Positions 37,365-45,802 of a DNA stretch of 64,000 bases are shown piece by piece; the stretch's first letter is position 1; the number at the start of each line of letters is the position of its first letter. Location: NCBI RefSeq assembly GCF_030408415.1, contig NZ_CP046976.1, forward strand, positions 1,612,001-1,676,000, read 5' to 3'. Source of the stretch: Corynebacterium appendicis CIP 107643. GTDB lineage: Bacteria; Actinomycetota; Actinomycetes; Mycobacteriales; Mycobacteriaceae. Made by a program: the position numbers and the translations under genes. Under the pieces are notes generated by a model. It saw only the letters and a program-made list of their open reading frames with translations, did not search any database and was not told the DNA's origin.

Positions 37365-38453
37365 GTGACTGTCGCAGAAGAAGGACGCAAGCTGCGCCGC
37401 GTAGAAAAGCGCAACGCGCAAACCCCCATCGAATCCAAGCCGCGCTGGATCCGCAACGCCGTGAAAACCGGCCCCGAATACGAGGACATGCGGAAGAAAG
37501 TGAAGGGTGCTTCCCTTCACACTGTGTGCCAGGAAGCCGGCTGCCCCAATATCCACGAGTGCTGGGAATCCCGCGAGGCTACCTTCCTCATCGGTGGCGC
37601 GAACTGCTCCCGTCGCTGTGATTTCTGCCAGATCAACTCCGCGAAGCCGGAGCCGCTTGATCGTGAAGAACCGCAGCGCGTCGCAGAATCCGTCCGCGAA
37701 ATGCAGCTCAACTACTCCACCATCACCGGTGTCACCCGCGACGACCTCGAGGACGAGGGCGCGTGGCTGTACGCCGAGGTGGTGCGCAAGATCCACAAGC
37801 TCAACCCGCACACCGGCGTGGAGAACCTCACCCCGGACTTCTCCGGCAAGCCGGACCTGCTCCAGCAGGTCTTCGAGGCAGAGCCCGAGGTGTTCGCCCA
37901 CAACCTGGAGACGGTGCCGCGCATTTTCAAGCGCATCCGCCCCGCCTTCCGCTACGACCGTTCCCTGGACGTCATCCGCCAAGCGCGCGACTACGGGCTG
38001 ATCACCAAGTCCAACCTCATCCTGGGCATGGGCGAGACCCGCGAGGAGGTCCTCGAGGCGCTCGCCGACATGCACGATGCGGGCACCGACATCATCACGA
38101 TCACCCAGTACCTGCGCCCCGGCCCGATGTACCACCCGATCGAGCGTTGGGTGAAGCCGGAGGAATTCATCGAGTACCGCGACGCCGCGTACGAGATGGG
38201 TTTCGCTGCCGTCATGTCCGGCCCGCTGGTCCGCTCTTCCTATCGCGCGGGCAAGCTCTACGTCGAGGCCATGAAGTTCCACGGTCGCGAGCTACCGGAG
38301 AATCTGAAGCACCTCGCGCAGACCTCCCAGGGCGCCACCGACCAGGAGGCGGAGACCCTGCTGAACAAGTACGGTGCGTCCGAGGAGACCCCGGTCGTCT
38401 CCGCCGGCCGCCCCGCTGTGGGGCTCGGCATGCCGGGCATCGGCGCCGACTAA
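37365..38453 (+). CDS. lipA: Lipoyl synthase, radical SAM
   Basis: 362 residues. Two [4Fe-4S] sites are complete: the auxiliary cluster cysteines in [12 protein letters not shown] and the radical-SAM CX3CX2C in CSRRCDFC; the conserved RSSY near the C-terminus (VRSSYRAGK) is the serine ligand of the auxiliary cluster. It inserts two sulfurs into octanoyl groups on GcvH and AceF. The frame starts at GTG 37365 with a leaderless signal. A 60-base hairpin ends its transcript. Confidence 0.97.
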   Translation: MTVAEEGRKLRRVEKRNAQTPIESKPRWIRNAVKTGPEYEDMRKKVKGASLHTVCQEAGCPNIHECWESREATFLIGGANCSRRCDFCQINSAKPEPLDREEPQRVAESVREMQLNYSTITGVTRDDLEDEGAWLYAEVVRKIHKLNPHTGVENLTPDFSGKPDLLQQVFEAEPEVFAHNLETVPRIFKRIRPAFRYDRSLDVIRQARDYGLITKSNLILGMGETREEVLEALADMHDAGTDIITITQYLRPGPMYHPIERWVKPEEFIEYRDAAYEMGFAAVMSGPLVRSSYRAGKLYVEAMKFHGRELPENLKHLAQTSQGATDQEAETLLNKYGASEETPVVSAGRPAVGLGMPGIGAD

Positions 38454-38490
38454 GGCTCCAGGCCTTAACCGCCCGGCTTCGCGCCAGATC

Positions 38491-38560
38491 CAGCTATCTG
38501 CATCCAGCTAGTTGCCCCGAAAGGGGCGATTAGCGGGATCCAGGTAGCTGATTTTCTTTC
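38491..38560 (+). terminator. Unusually long hairpin terminator after lipA
   Basis: Two 28-base arms (38491-38518 and 38523-38550) pair along their full length around a GAAA tetraloop, with only two mismatches and three G-U pairs. ATTTTCTTTC follows. It is far longer than a usual terminator and could have begun as an inverted-repeat element. The 201-base gap 38454-38654 contains this and the facing terminator. Confidence 0.85.
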
Positions 38561-38588
38561 GGCACGACGGCGCGTGTGCTTATCGACG

Positions 38589-38626
38589 AAAAACAATCCC
38601 CAGCCGAGTGGCCTCGGCTGGGGATT
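38589..38626 (-). terminator. Terminator of the thiolase/acyl-CoA dehydrogenase operon
   Basis: AATCCCCAGCCGAG pairs perfectly with CTCGGCTGGGGATT around a four-base loop; GTTTTTCG follows on the minus strand. Confidence 0.93.
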
Positions 38627-38654
38627 GAACCGTTGGTGGGGCTACCGTCTACCC

Positions 38655-40769
38655 CTACTTTTTAGCGGTCGGGATATTGGAGCCGACCCTCATTGCCTCC
38701 GGGTTGTCGCGGGAATCGTCCGTGCCGCCGTCCTTGAACAGCGGGCGGTCGAGCACGACAGACGGGACGGCGAAGGCGTCCACGAGCACCTCGGACCACG
38801 GGCCGAGGGAGTCGACCAGGTCGTTGATGGAGGCGCGGGCTGCCTTGACGCGGCCAGAGGAGATCACGTTGTGCTCCTGGTACCAGCCAGCCTCGCGGAC
38901 GATGGTGTCCAAGACGAACAGGTGGCGGACCTGCTCGAAGACAGCGCGCTCGGTGGAGCCGACCGGCAGGGAGCGTTCCGCCTCGATCATGGCCTGAACC
39001 ATGAGGTTCTCGAGGTAGGCCCACGCCGCGTTCAGCATGTGGTCCTGGGCCTTGTCGATGACCTTGGCGGCCTCGGCCTTGTCCAGCTTGCGTGCGCCCT
39101 GGATGCGGCGGATCAGGGAGCGCATGACCAGCTGCTCGCGCATCTGGACGACCTTCAGCTGGTAGTCGGCGTCGAACAGCGACGACTCTTCGTTGGTGAA
39201 AGTGTCCACCACGGACTGGACGGTGGAGCCCAGGCCGGCGCGGCTGCGGAAGATGTCGGTCACGTTGGTGGCCGCGAACTTCACGATGTCCATCGCGGAC
39301 GGGTTAGCCATCTCGCTGGTGTAGGCCGTCAGCAGGTTCTTGCCGGCCAGCTGCAGCAGGACGGTGTTGTCGCCCTCGAACGTGTTGTACACGTCGGTGT
39401 CTGCGCGGTAGGTGGTCAGCAGGTTCTCCGACATGAAGCCGGCGCCGCCGCAGGCCTCGCGGCACTCCTGGATGGTGTCCGTGGCGTGCTCGGTGGCCAC
39501 AGCCTTGAAGGCCGCCGCAAGGGTCTCCATTTCGCGGGACGCGAGCGCCTGCGCATCGGTCGGGTTGGTCACGGACCACTCGCCGGACGCCTGGCGCTCG
39601 GTCTGGTCCGCGTAGCGTGCCGTCAACTGGTTCTGCAGCAGCTGGAGCGCGTAGGAGCGTGCCAGCGGAATGATCAGGCGGCGACGGTGCGCGCGGTAGT
39701 CGATCAGCTTGTCCTCAGTGCCAGTGTCGCCGTAATCGAACTGGCGGCGCTGGTGCGCGTACTTCAGGGCGATCGCCAGGGAGGACTTGGTCGCACCTGC
39801 GCCGGCGGCGCCGACGGCGAGGCGGCCGCGGATCAGGGTGCCCAGCATGGTGAAGAAGCGGCGGTTCTTCGAGTCGATCGCCGAGGTGTAGTTGCCTTCC
39901 TCGTCGACGTCGCCGAACTGGTTCAGCAGAGCCTCGCGCGGGATGCGGACATTATCGAAGGTCAGGGTGCCGTTGTCGACACCGAGCAGGCCGCCCTTGT
40001 GGCCGTGGTCGCCGATGGACACGCCCTCGACAGGGGAACCGTCCTCCTCGCGGATGCGCACCACGAAGCAGTGCACGCCGTGAGACTCCTCCACACCCGG
40101 GGTGTAGAGCTGAGCGAAGACTGCGGACCAACGGCCGTCGCGTGCGGTGTTGCCGATGTAGACCTTCGTCGCGGACGGAGACGGGGAGTTGATCACGAAC
40201 TCCTTGGTCTCCGGGTCGTAGGTTGCCGTGGTCTCCAGCTCCTGGACGTTGGAGCCGTGGCCGCGCTCGGTCATGCCGTAGGCGCCGAGCTTGGACAGGT
40301 CCATGGCGCCCTGCGCGTACTCGCGGTGGCGCTCGGTGCCGAGCACGTCCACAGCGCCACCCCACAGGCCGAACTGCACGCCGGACTTGATAGCCAGCGA
40401 ACCGTTGAACTGCCCGAGCAGGTCTAAGCCAAGAATGCCGATATGAGCCTCGCCGGAGCCACCGTTGGCCTTGGAGAATGCGGTCTGCATCATGCCCGAG
40501 GCAGCCACCATTTTGACCTTTTCCAGCAGGGCAGCGCGGATTTCCTCGACGGATCCCTCGATCATCGGCAGCGATTCTTCGCGGTTGAGCTGCTCGCGGA
40601 TGTTGTCCTTCTGCTCTTCCCACTGGCCGTCAAGCAGCGTTTTCAGTTTGCCCGCGACTGCTGCGTCCGGGGTCTCCGGCAGTGCCTGCGGGGAACGGGA
40701 TTCGGGATGCGCCTTCTGGGGGCGGCGCTCCAGATTGACCTTGCGGACTTTATCCTCAACAGAAGTCAT
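38655..40769 (-). CDS. Acyl-CoA dehydrogenase/oxidase family protein (FadE5-like)
   Basis: 704 residues, longer than the roughly 600 of most FadE5 proteins and near the length of acyl-CoA oxidases. Flavin-site blocks are MTERGHGSNVQELET and YIGNTARDGRWSAVF; the C-terminal half has RRQFDYGDTGTEDKLIDY and CGGAGFMSENLLTTYRADTDVYNTFEGDN. Such enzymes introduce the trans-2 double bond into acyl-CoA in the first step of beta-oxidation. It is downstream of the thiolase gene with a 51-base gap and shares its divergent promoter. AAGAAGG before ATG 40769. Whether electrons go to ETF (dehydrogenase) or to oxygen (oxidase) cannot be decided from the sequence. Confidence 0.88.
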   Translation of the reverse strand: MTSVEDKVRKVNLERRPQKAHPESRSPQALPETPDAAVAGKLKTLLDGQWEEQKDNIREQLNREESLPMIEGSVEEIRAALLEKVKMVAASGMMQTAFSKANGGSGEAHIGILGLDLLGQFNGSLAIKSGVQFGLWGGAVDVLGTERHREYAQGAMDLSKLGAYGMTERGHGSNVQELETTATYDPETKEFVINSPSPSATKVYIGNTARDGRWSAVFAQLYTPGVEESHGVHCFVVRIREEDGSPVEGVSIGDHGHKGGLLGVDNGTLTFDNVRIPREALLNQFGDVDEEGNYTSAIDSKNRRFFTMLGTLIRGRLAVGAAGAGATKSSLAIALKYAHQRRQFDYGDTGTEDKLIDYRAHRRRLIIPLARSYALQLLQNQLTARYADQTERQASGEWSVTNPTDAQALASREMETLAAAFKAVATEHATDTIQECREACGGAGFMSENLLTTYRADTDVYNTFEGDNTVLLQLAGKNLLTAYTSEMANPSAMDIVKFAATNVTDIFRSRAGLGSTVQSVVDTFTNEESSLFDADYQLKVVQMREQLVMRSLIRRIQGARKLDKAEAAKVIDKAQDHMLNAAWAYLENLMVQAMIEAERSLPVGSTERAVFEQVRHLFVLDTIVREAGWYQEHNVISSGRVKAARASINDLVDSLGPWSEVLVDAFAVPSVVLDRPLFKDGGTDDSRDNPEAMRVGSNIPTAKK

Positions 40770-40820
40770 GATGCCCTTCTTTCCTTGAATGCTTCCTCTA
40801 TTGGGTTGGGGTGTGGTGGT

Positions 40821-42116
40821 TTAGCGCTCGACGATCGCGACAACGCCCTGGCCGCCTGCCTCGCAGACGGAGATCAGGGTGCGGCCGCCACCGTTTTCCT
40901 CGAGGGTCTTCGCCGCGGAAGCGAGGATGCGTGCACCGGTCGCCGCGAACGGGTGGCCGGCTGCCAGCGAAGAGCCCTTGACGTTGAGCTTGGAGCGGTC
41001 GATGGAGCCCAGCGGGGCGTCCAGGCCGAGGCGCTCGCGGCAGTAGGTCTCGTCTTCCCAGGCCTTGAGGGTGGCAAGCACCTGGGAAGCGAATGCTTCG
41101 TGGATCTCGTAGAAGTCGAAGTCCTGCAGGGTCAGGCCGTTGCGCTCGAGCAGGCGCGGAACTGCGTAGGTCGGAGCCATCAGCAGGCCGTCCTTGCCGG
41201 AGACGAAGTCCACGGCGGCCAGCTCAGAGTCGACCAGGTACGCGCGGACCGGGAGGTTCTGCTCCTCCGCCCACTCCTCGGAACCCAGCAGGACTGCCGC
41301 GGCGCCGTCGGTAAGCGGGGTGGAGTTGCCAGCGGTCATGGTGGCGGTGCCACCGTGCTGCTCCGCGTCCTTCTTGCCGAAGACCGGCTTGAGCTTGGAC
41401 AGCTTCTCCACGGTGGAATCCGGGCGGAGGTTCGTGTCGCGGTTGACGCCCAGGAACGGGGTCATCAGGTCGTCGAAGAAGCCCTCGTCGTACGCCTTTG
41501 CCAGGTTCTGGTGGGAGGTCGCCGCCAGCTCATCTTGGGCCTCACGGGTGATCTCCATCTCGCGGGCGGTGATTGCAGCATGTTCACCCATGGACAGGCC
41601 GGTGCGCGGCTCGCCGTTCTGCGGCTGCTCCGGAGCGAGCTGGCTCGGACGGATGGAACCGGCGAGCTTCAACTGGTCCTTCACGGACTTCGCGTTGGAC
41701 AGACGGATCAGCGTCTTGCGGAGGGTGTCGTTGACAGCCAGCGGCGCATCCGAGGTGGTGTCGGAACCGCAGGCGATGCCGTTCTCGATGCGGCCGAGGG
41801 CGATCGCGTCAGCGACCTGGATAGCGGAGGTCAGCGACGTGCCGCAGGCGTGTTGCAGGTCGAAAGCCGGGGTGGAAGGCGCCAGCTCGGAGCCGAGCAC
41901 GGACTCGCGGACGAGGTTGAAATCGCGCGCGTGCTTCAGCACAGCGCCGCCGACGACGAGACCCATCTCTTGGTCCTGCAGGCCATAGCGTGCGACCAGA
42001 CCGTTGAGGGTCGAGGTCAGCATGTCCTGGTTAGAGGCCTTCGCGTACTCCTTATTGGAACGCGCGAACGGGATACGATTTCCGCCGAGGATGGCTACTT
42101 TGCGGGGTTGATTCAT
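40821..42116 (-). CDS. Acetyl-CoA acyltransferase / thiolase (FadA2/FadI-like)
   Basis: 431 residues from ATG 42116, with AGGA eight bases upstream. Thiolase motifs are complete: nucleophile Cys in LQHACGTSLTSA near residue 96, AAGHPFAATGAR with the catalytic His, and the second Cys in SVCEAGGQGVVAIVE. It cleaves 3-ketoacyl-CoA to acetyl-CoA and a shortened acyl-CoA. First gene of the minus-strand arm of the fatty-acid cluster. Its promoter (TAAAAT at 42195-42200) overlaps the 22-bp palindrome. The family is related to the mitochondrial trifunctional beta subunit. Confidence 0.93.
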   Translation of the reverse strand: MNQPRKVAILGGNRIPFARSNKEYAKASNQDMLTSTLNGLVARYGLQDQEMGLVVGGAVLKHARDFNLVRESVLGSELAPSTPAFDLQHACGTSLTSAIQVADAIALGRIENGIACGSDTTSDAPLAVNDTLRKTLIRLSNAKSVKDQLKLAGSIRPSQLAPEQPQNGEPRTGLSMGEHAAITAREMEITREAQDELAATSHQNLAKAYDEGFFDDLMTPFLGVNRDTNLRPDSTVEKLSKLKPVFGKKDAEQHGGTATMTAGNSTPLTDGAAAVLLGSEEWAEEQNLPVRAYLVDSELAAVDFVSGKDGLLMAPTYAVPRLLERNGLTLQDFDFYEIHEAFASQVLATLKAWEDETYCRERLGLDAPLGSIDRSKLNVKGSSLAAGHPFAATGARILASAAKTLEENGGGRTLISVCEAGGQGVVAIVER

Positions 42117-42194
42117 GCTTATTTCCTGCACTTCCCATGGAGCTCGAGGTAAGTAACTGCTGTTCAGTCGTTTACCGTGAGGATTTTGTCTGAC

Positions 42195-42200
42195 ATTTTA
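42195..42200 (-). promoter_or_regulatory. -10 box of the thiolase promoter
   Basis: TAAAAT on the minus strand, 78 bases before ATG 42116, overlapping three bases of the palindrome at 42198-42219. Confidence 0.5.
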
Positions 42201-42219
42201 CAAAGTTCGAACTTTGTAA
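42198..42219. promoter_or_regulatory. Perfect 22-bp palindrome, operator between divergent fatty-acid genes
   Basis: TTACAAAGTTCGAACTTTGTAA reads the same on both strands. It lies in the 194-base divergent gap, overlapping the thiolase -10 and abutting the -35 region of the FabG4-like gene. The size and symmetry suit a TetR-family repressor sensing acyl-CoA. No regulator gene is in the cluster. It differs from the KstR and FasR motifs that I know. Confidence 0.78.
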
Positions 42220-42240
42220 GGTTCGTCACCATTGCGATCT

Positions 42241-42246
42241 TATAAT
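42241..42246 (+). promoter_or_regulatory. -10 box of the FabG4-like gene
   Basis: Consensus TATAAT, 65 bases before GTG 42311; the -35 position falls at the right edge of the palindrome. AGAAGGAG precedes the GTG. Confidence 0.7.
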
Positions 42247-42310
42247 AGTATCCGACACAGAGCTACCGAATTGATACGGTCGCAACCCCCAAAAGCAGAA
42301 GGAGATAATT

Positions 42311-43645
42311 GTGGCATCGAAAGGCCTCCTCGAACAGTTCATCAACTCCCCTCTCGCCGCTAAGGCGGGTGTCCCCCAGGGCTACCCCCTGCGCCGCTAC
42401 AAGCAGGGCGAGGCCCTTCTCCACGGCCCGGTCGTCGTCGGCGGCAACGGCCGTCTGGCCGACCAGATCACCACGCTCCTAGATGGCCCGTACAAGCTGA
42501 TTAAGGCTGAAGCCGACACCAAGCGTGCCGGCATCGTCTTCGACGCCACCGCACTGGAGAAGCCGGAGGACCTCGTCCAGCTCTACGAATTCTTCAACCC
42601 GCAGCTGAAGAAGGTCTTGGACAACGCCCGCATCGTCGTCATCGGCACCACCCCGGAGCTTCTCGAGTCCGCTGATGCCCGCATCGCCGCCCGCGCACTC
42701 GAGGGCTTCACGCGCTCCCTGGCCAAGGAAATGCGCAAGTCCGCGACCGTCCAACTCGTCTACGTCGACCCGGCGATCGACGGCGCTCAGATCAACAAGG
42801 TCGAGTCCACTCTCCGCTTCCTCCTGTCCGGCAAGTCTGCCTTCGTCGACGCGCAGGTCATCCGGATCACCCCGGTCGATGTCCAGCTGCCGGAGAACTG
42901 GGACAAGCCGCTCGAGAGCCGTCTGGCCGTCGTGACCGGTGCCGCCCGCGGCATCGGCGCCACCATTGCTGAAACCCTGGCCCGGGACGGCGCCAAGGTC
43001 ATTTGCGTGGACATCCCGCAGGCTGGCGAGGGCCTGGCCGCGACCGCTAACAAGGTAAAGGGCACCGCTCTCCCGCTCGACGTCACCGACCCGAAGGCTG
43101 CCGAGGAGATCGCCAAGCACGCCCAGGAGCGCTACGGCCGCAAGATCGACACCATCGTCCACAACGCCGGTGTCACCCGCGACAAGCTGCTCGTCAACAT
43201 GGACGAGGGCCGTTGGAACATGGTCCAGAACATCAACCTCGTCGCACCGGTGCGCATCACCGAGGCACTGCTCGACGCCGACGCATTCGCTGAGAAGCCG
43301 GCCATCATCGGTGTTTCCTCCATGGCTGGCATCGCGGGCAACCGCGGCCAGACCAACTACGCCACCACCAAGGCTGGCGTAGTCGGCTTCGTCGACGCCC
43401 TCGCTGACCGCATCGCAGAGGCAGGCGGCTCCATCAACGCCGTCGCACCGGGCTTCATCGAGACCGACATGACCGACGCTATGCCATTCGGCCCACGCGA
43501 GGTCGGCCGCCGCCTGAACTCCCTGAACCAGGGCGGTCAGCCAGTCGACGTCGCCGAGACCGTCGCATACTTCTCCGCACCGTCCTCCGTCGCTGTCAAT
43601 GGCAACACCGTCCGCGTCTGCGGCCAGAACCTGCTGGGAGCGTAA
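42311..43645 (+). CDS. High-molecular-weight 3-oxoacyl-ACP/CoA reductase (FabG4-like)
   Basis: 444 residues, about twice the usual FabG length. The N-terminal 200 residues are a flavodoxin-like domain without NAD motif; the C-terminal SDR domain has VTGAARGIGATIAETLA (nucleotide binding), HNAGVTRDKLL, the catalytic tyrosine and lysine in NYATTKAG and GFIETDM. This architecture is that of mycobacterial FabG4 (Rv0242c). Family members reduce 3-oxoacyl-CoA/ACP or act reversibly on 3-hydroxyacyl-CoA with NADH. GTG 42311 has AGAAGGAG upstream. Five bases separate it from the dehydratase gene, so they form one operon, divergent from the thiolase. Confidence 0.9.
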   Translation: MASKGLLEQFINSPLAAKAGVPQGYPLRRYKQGEALLHGPVVVGGNGRLADQITTLLDGPYKLIKAEADTKRAGIVFDATALEKPEDLVQLYEFFNPQLKKVLDNARIVVIGTTPELLESADARIAARALEGFTRSLAKEMRKSATVQLVYVDPAIDGAQINKVESTLRFLLSGKSAFVDAQVIRITPVDVQLPENWDKPLESRLAVVTGAARGIGATIAETLARDGAKVICVDIPQAGEGLAATANKVKGTALPLDVTDPKAAEEIAKHAQERYGRKIDTIVHNAGVTRDKLLVNMDEGRWNMVQNINLVAPVRITEALLDADAFAEKPAIIGVSSMAGIAGNRGQTNYATTKAGVVGFVDALADRIAEAGGSINAVAPGFIETDMTDAMPFGPREVGRRLNSLNQGGQPVDVAETVAYFSAPSSVAVNGNTVRVCGQNLLGA

Positions 43646-43650
43646 ACACG

Positions 43651-44829
43651 ATGACTACTCCTGTAAACAAGGGCAACGACGGCAACGACCCGAAGAAGAA
43701 AGCCGAAGCAGCCGCCGCCGACGCTCAGGCTGAAGTCAAGGAAACTGCAGCCAAGGCTCAGAACAAGGCCGAAAATGTCGCCGGCAAGGCAAAGGATGCC
43801 GTCGACGGGGTGAAGGAAAAGGTCGCCGACACCGCTGAGAAGGTCGAGCAGAAGATTGAATCTCAGGACGAGCCGAAGACCTCCACGAAGGCACCGTCGG
43901 GCGGCAACCGCACCTACGAAAACCTTTCGTCCATCCCGGACATGAAGGCAATCAACCGCAAGATCTTCCTCAGCGCGATCCCGGGTATCGGCGGCACCCG
44001 CGAAGCGAAACAGGACCCGACCTCGGCAATCCAGGTAAGCGGCATCAAGGTGGACAAGGCCAACCTGGCCGACTACACCAGCGCGACCGGGCTGCGCCTG
44101 GGCAACGACCTGCCGCCGACCTACTTCTTCGTTCTTTCCTTCCCGCTGGTCATGGAACTGCTCTCCCGCCCGGACTTCCCGTACGCGGCGATGGGCGCGG
44201 TGCACGTGACCAACGTGATCGAGCAGACCCGCACGCTCAAGATCGACGACACCTACACCATCCGTTCCCACGGCGAGAACCTGCGCCCACACCGCCGTGG
44301 ACTGCTGGTGGACATCGTCACCGAAATCTTCGTCGAGGGCGACGACACCAACAAGCCGGTATGGCGCCAGACGTCGACCTTCCTGGGCATGGGCGCGAAA
44401 TTCGCCAAGTCGGCCGATGTCAGCGTGACAACCCGCGCGGAGGATTCCGGCAAGGTCCTGCCCAAGCCGGAACTGCCGGAGTTCAAGCCGAACGCCCGTT
44501 GGCGCTGGAACGGCTCCAATGTCGACGCGTACGTCGAGGCCTCTAACGACCACAACCCGATTCACACCTCCAACCTGGGTGCGAAGCTCTTCGGCTTCCC
44601 GGCGCGCATCGCCCACGGCATGTACTCCGCCGCGGCTGTGCTCGCCCCGCTGGAGGGCCGTCTGCCGGATGCGCTGCGCTACTCCGTCGAGTTCGTCAAG
44701 CCCGTGGTGATTCCGGCGCAGGTCGCGCTGTGGACCATCAAAGAGGACGACGGCTCTCACGACATCCAGCTGCGCGGTTCCTCCAAGCCGGAGAAGCTGC
44801 ACCTCAACGCGGAGATCACCCCTCTGTAA
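43651..44829 (+). CDS. MaoC-like hotdog dehydratase (HtdX-like) with LEA/phasin-like N-terminal extension
   Basis: 392 residues. Residues 1 to about 90 are almost only A, K, E, D, V, Q and T, with repeated amphipathic patterns (AAKAQNKAENVAGKAKDAV, VKEKVADTAEKVEQKI), like group 3 LEA proteins or phasins. The rest is a double-hotdog MaoC region; EASNDHNPIHTS near residue 298 is the hydratase-2 motif with Asp and His. HtdX proteins hydrate or dehydrate 3-hydroxyacyl-thioesters; the mycobacterial homologue is about 280 residues without such an extension. It is co-transcribed with the FabG4-like gene and ends at the terminator at 44859. Confidence 0.88.
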   Translation: MTTPVNKGNDGNDPKKKAEAAAADAQAEVKETAAKAQNKAENVAGKAKDAVDGVKEKVADTAEKVEQKIESQDEPKTSTKAPSGGNRTYENLSSIPDMKAINRKIFLSAIPGIGGTREAKQDPTSAIQVSGIKVDKANLADYTSATGLRLGNDLPPTYFFVLSFPLVMELLSRPDFPYAAMGAVHVTNVIEQTRTLKIDDTYTIRSHGENLRPHRRGLLVDIVTEIFVEGDDTNKPVWRQTSTFLGMGAKFAKSADVSVTTRAEDSGKVLPKPELPEFKPNARWRWNGSNVDAYVEASNDHNPIHTSNLGAKLFGFPARIAHGMYSAAAVLAPLEGRLPDALRYSVEFVKPVVIPAQVALWTIKEDDGSHDIQLRGSSKPEKLHLNAEITPL

Positions 44830-44858
44830 GCAGTAAACGCCTGAGCGCTAATTGCACG

Positions 44859-44896
44859 AACCCGCCGCCCCTCACCGCGAGGGAGGGCGGGTTTTC
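44859..44896 (+). terminator. Terminator after the HtdX-like gene
   Basis: AACCCGCCgCCCCTC pairs with GAGGGaGGGCGGGTT around a short loop, followed by TTCG. Confidence 0.82.
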
Positions 44897-44948
44897 GCAT
44901 GGAGGCAGTCAAGGCCGTGGTAGTTCGTGTCCTGCGCGGACTCTTCGA

Positions 44949-44954
44949 TACTCT
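44949..44954 (+). promoter_or_regulatory. Leaderless -10 box for the DUF4191 gene
   Basis: TACTCT is seven bases before ATG 44962. It decides this start over the longer frame from 44899. Confidence 0.65.
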
Positions 44955-44961
44955 GGTGGCC

Positions 44962-45750
44962 ATGGCAAAGGACAAGAAGGCAACCGCAGCCGATAAATCC
45001 GCGAAGAAGGAGATGCGCTCGGCGAAGCGCACGAAGCGCAAGCAGACTCGTTCGCAGATTTGGCAGGCGTTCAACCTCCAGCGCAAGCGCGACAAGAAGC
45101 TGATCCCGCTGATGCTGGCGGCGATCGTCGGCGTGGCGCTGCTGTTCTTCCTCATCGGCCTGCTGTTCGGCGGCGAATGGTTCATGCTCGTGCCGGGCAT
45201 CCTGTTCGGCTTCGTGCTGGCCATGTTCATCTTCACCCGCCGCCTCGAGGGCTCGATGTACGAAGAGGTCGGCGACACCCCGGGCGCTGCCGGCTGGACG
45301 CTCGAGAACATGCGCAACACCATGGGCATCGTGTGGATCACCAAGACCGGCGTCGCCGCGAACCCGCAGATGGACACCGTCCACCGCGTGGTGGGCAACC
45401 CGGGCATCGTGCTCGTCGGCGAGGGCGACCCGAAGCGCCTGAAGCCGATGATGGACAAGGAACGCAAGCGCATCGACCGCCTGGTGGCGGGCGTGCCGAT
45501 CCACGAGATCCTCGTGGGTTCCGGCGAGGACCAGGTTCCGCCGAAGAAGCTCCAGCGCACCCTGTTGAAACTGCCGAAGAACTACGGCAAGGACGAGGTC
45601 TACTCCGTCAACGCGAAGCTCGAGGCGATGGACAATATCCGCGGCGGCCAGCGCGCCGGCCTGCCGAAGGGCCCGATGCCGCACCAGGCGCAGAATATGG
45701 CAGGCATGAACCGCAAGATGCGCCGCATGCAGCAGCGCAAGGGCAAATAG
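44962..45750 (+). CDS. DUF4191 membrane protein (Rv2219 type)
   Basis: 262 residues from ATG 44962. The N-terminus is lysine-rich and charged (KDKKATAADKSAKKEMRSAKR, cut short here), then two membrane helices at about 50-72 and 76-96. The cytosolic C-terminal domain contains GWTLENMR, the block TVHRVVGNPGIVLVGEGDPKRLK and ends in a basic helix RKMRRMQQRKGK. This matches DUF4191, an actinobacterial family of unknown function that sits next to lipA or glnA. It is convergent with the RDD gene, sharing the terminator. Confidence 0.88.
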   Translation: MAKDKKATAADKSAKKEMRSAKRTKRKQTRSQIWQAFNLQRKRDKKLIPLMLAAIVGVALLFFLIGLLFGGEWFMLVPGILFGFVLAMFIFTRRLEGSMYEEVGDTPGAAGWTLENMRNTMGIVWITKTGVAANPQMDTVHRVVGNPGIVLVGEGDPKRLKPMMDKERKRIDRLVAGVPIHEILVGSGEDQVPPKKLQRTLLKLPKNYGKDEVYSVNAKLEAMDNIRGGQRAGLPKGPMPHQAQNMAGMNRKMRRMQQRKGK

Positions 45751-45765
45751 GAATTATTCCAGCTA

Positions 45766-45802
45766 AATCCGCTCGTTAGCCGCTCACGGTTACGAGCGGA
45801 TT
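45766..45802. terminator. Bidirectional terminator overlapping the RDD gene end
   Basis: AATCCGCTCGT pairs with ACGAGCGGATT. Its right arm is inside the last codons of the RDD gene (stop at 45790-45792), so the transcript from the left ends inside the coding region of the gene on the other strand. Confidence 0.75.
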
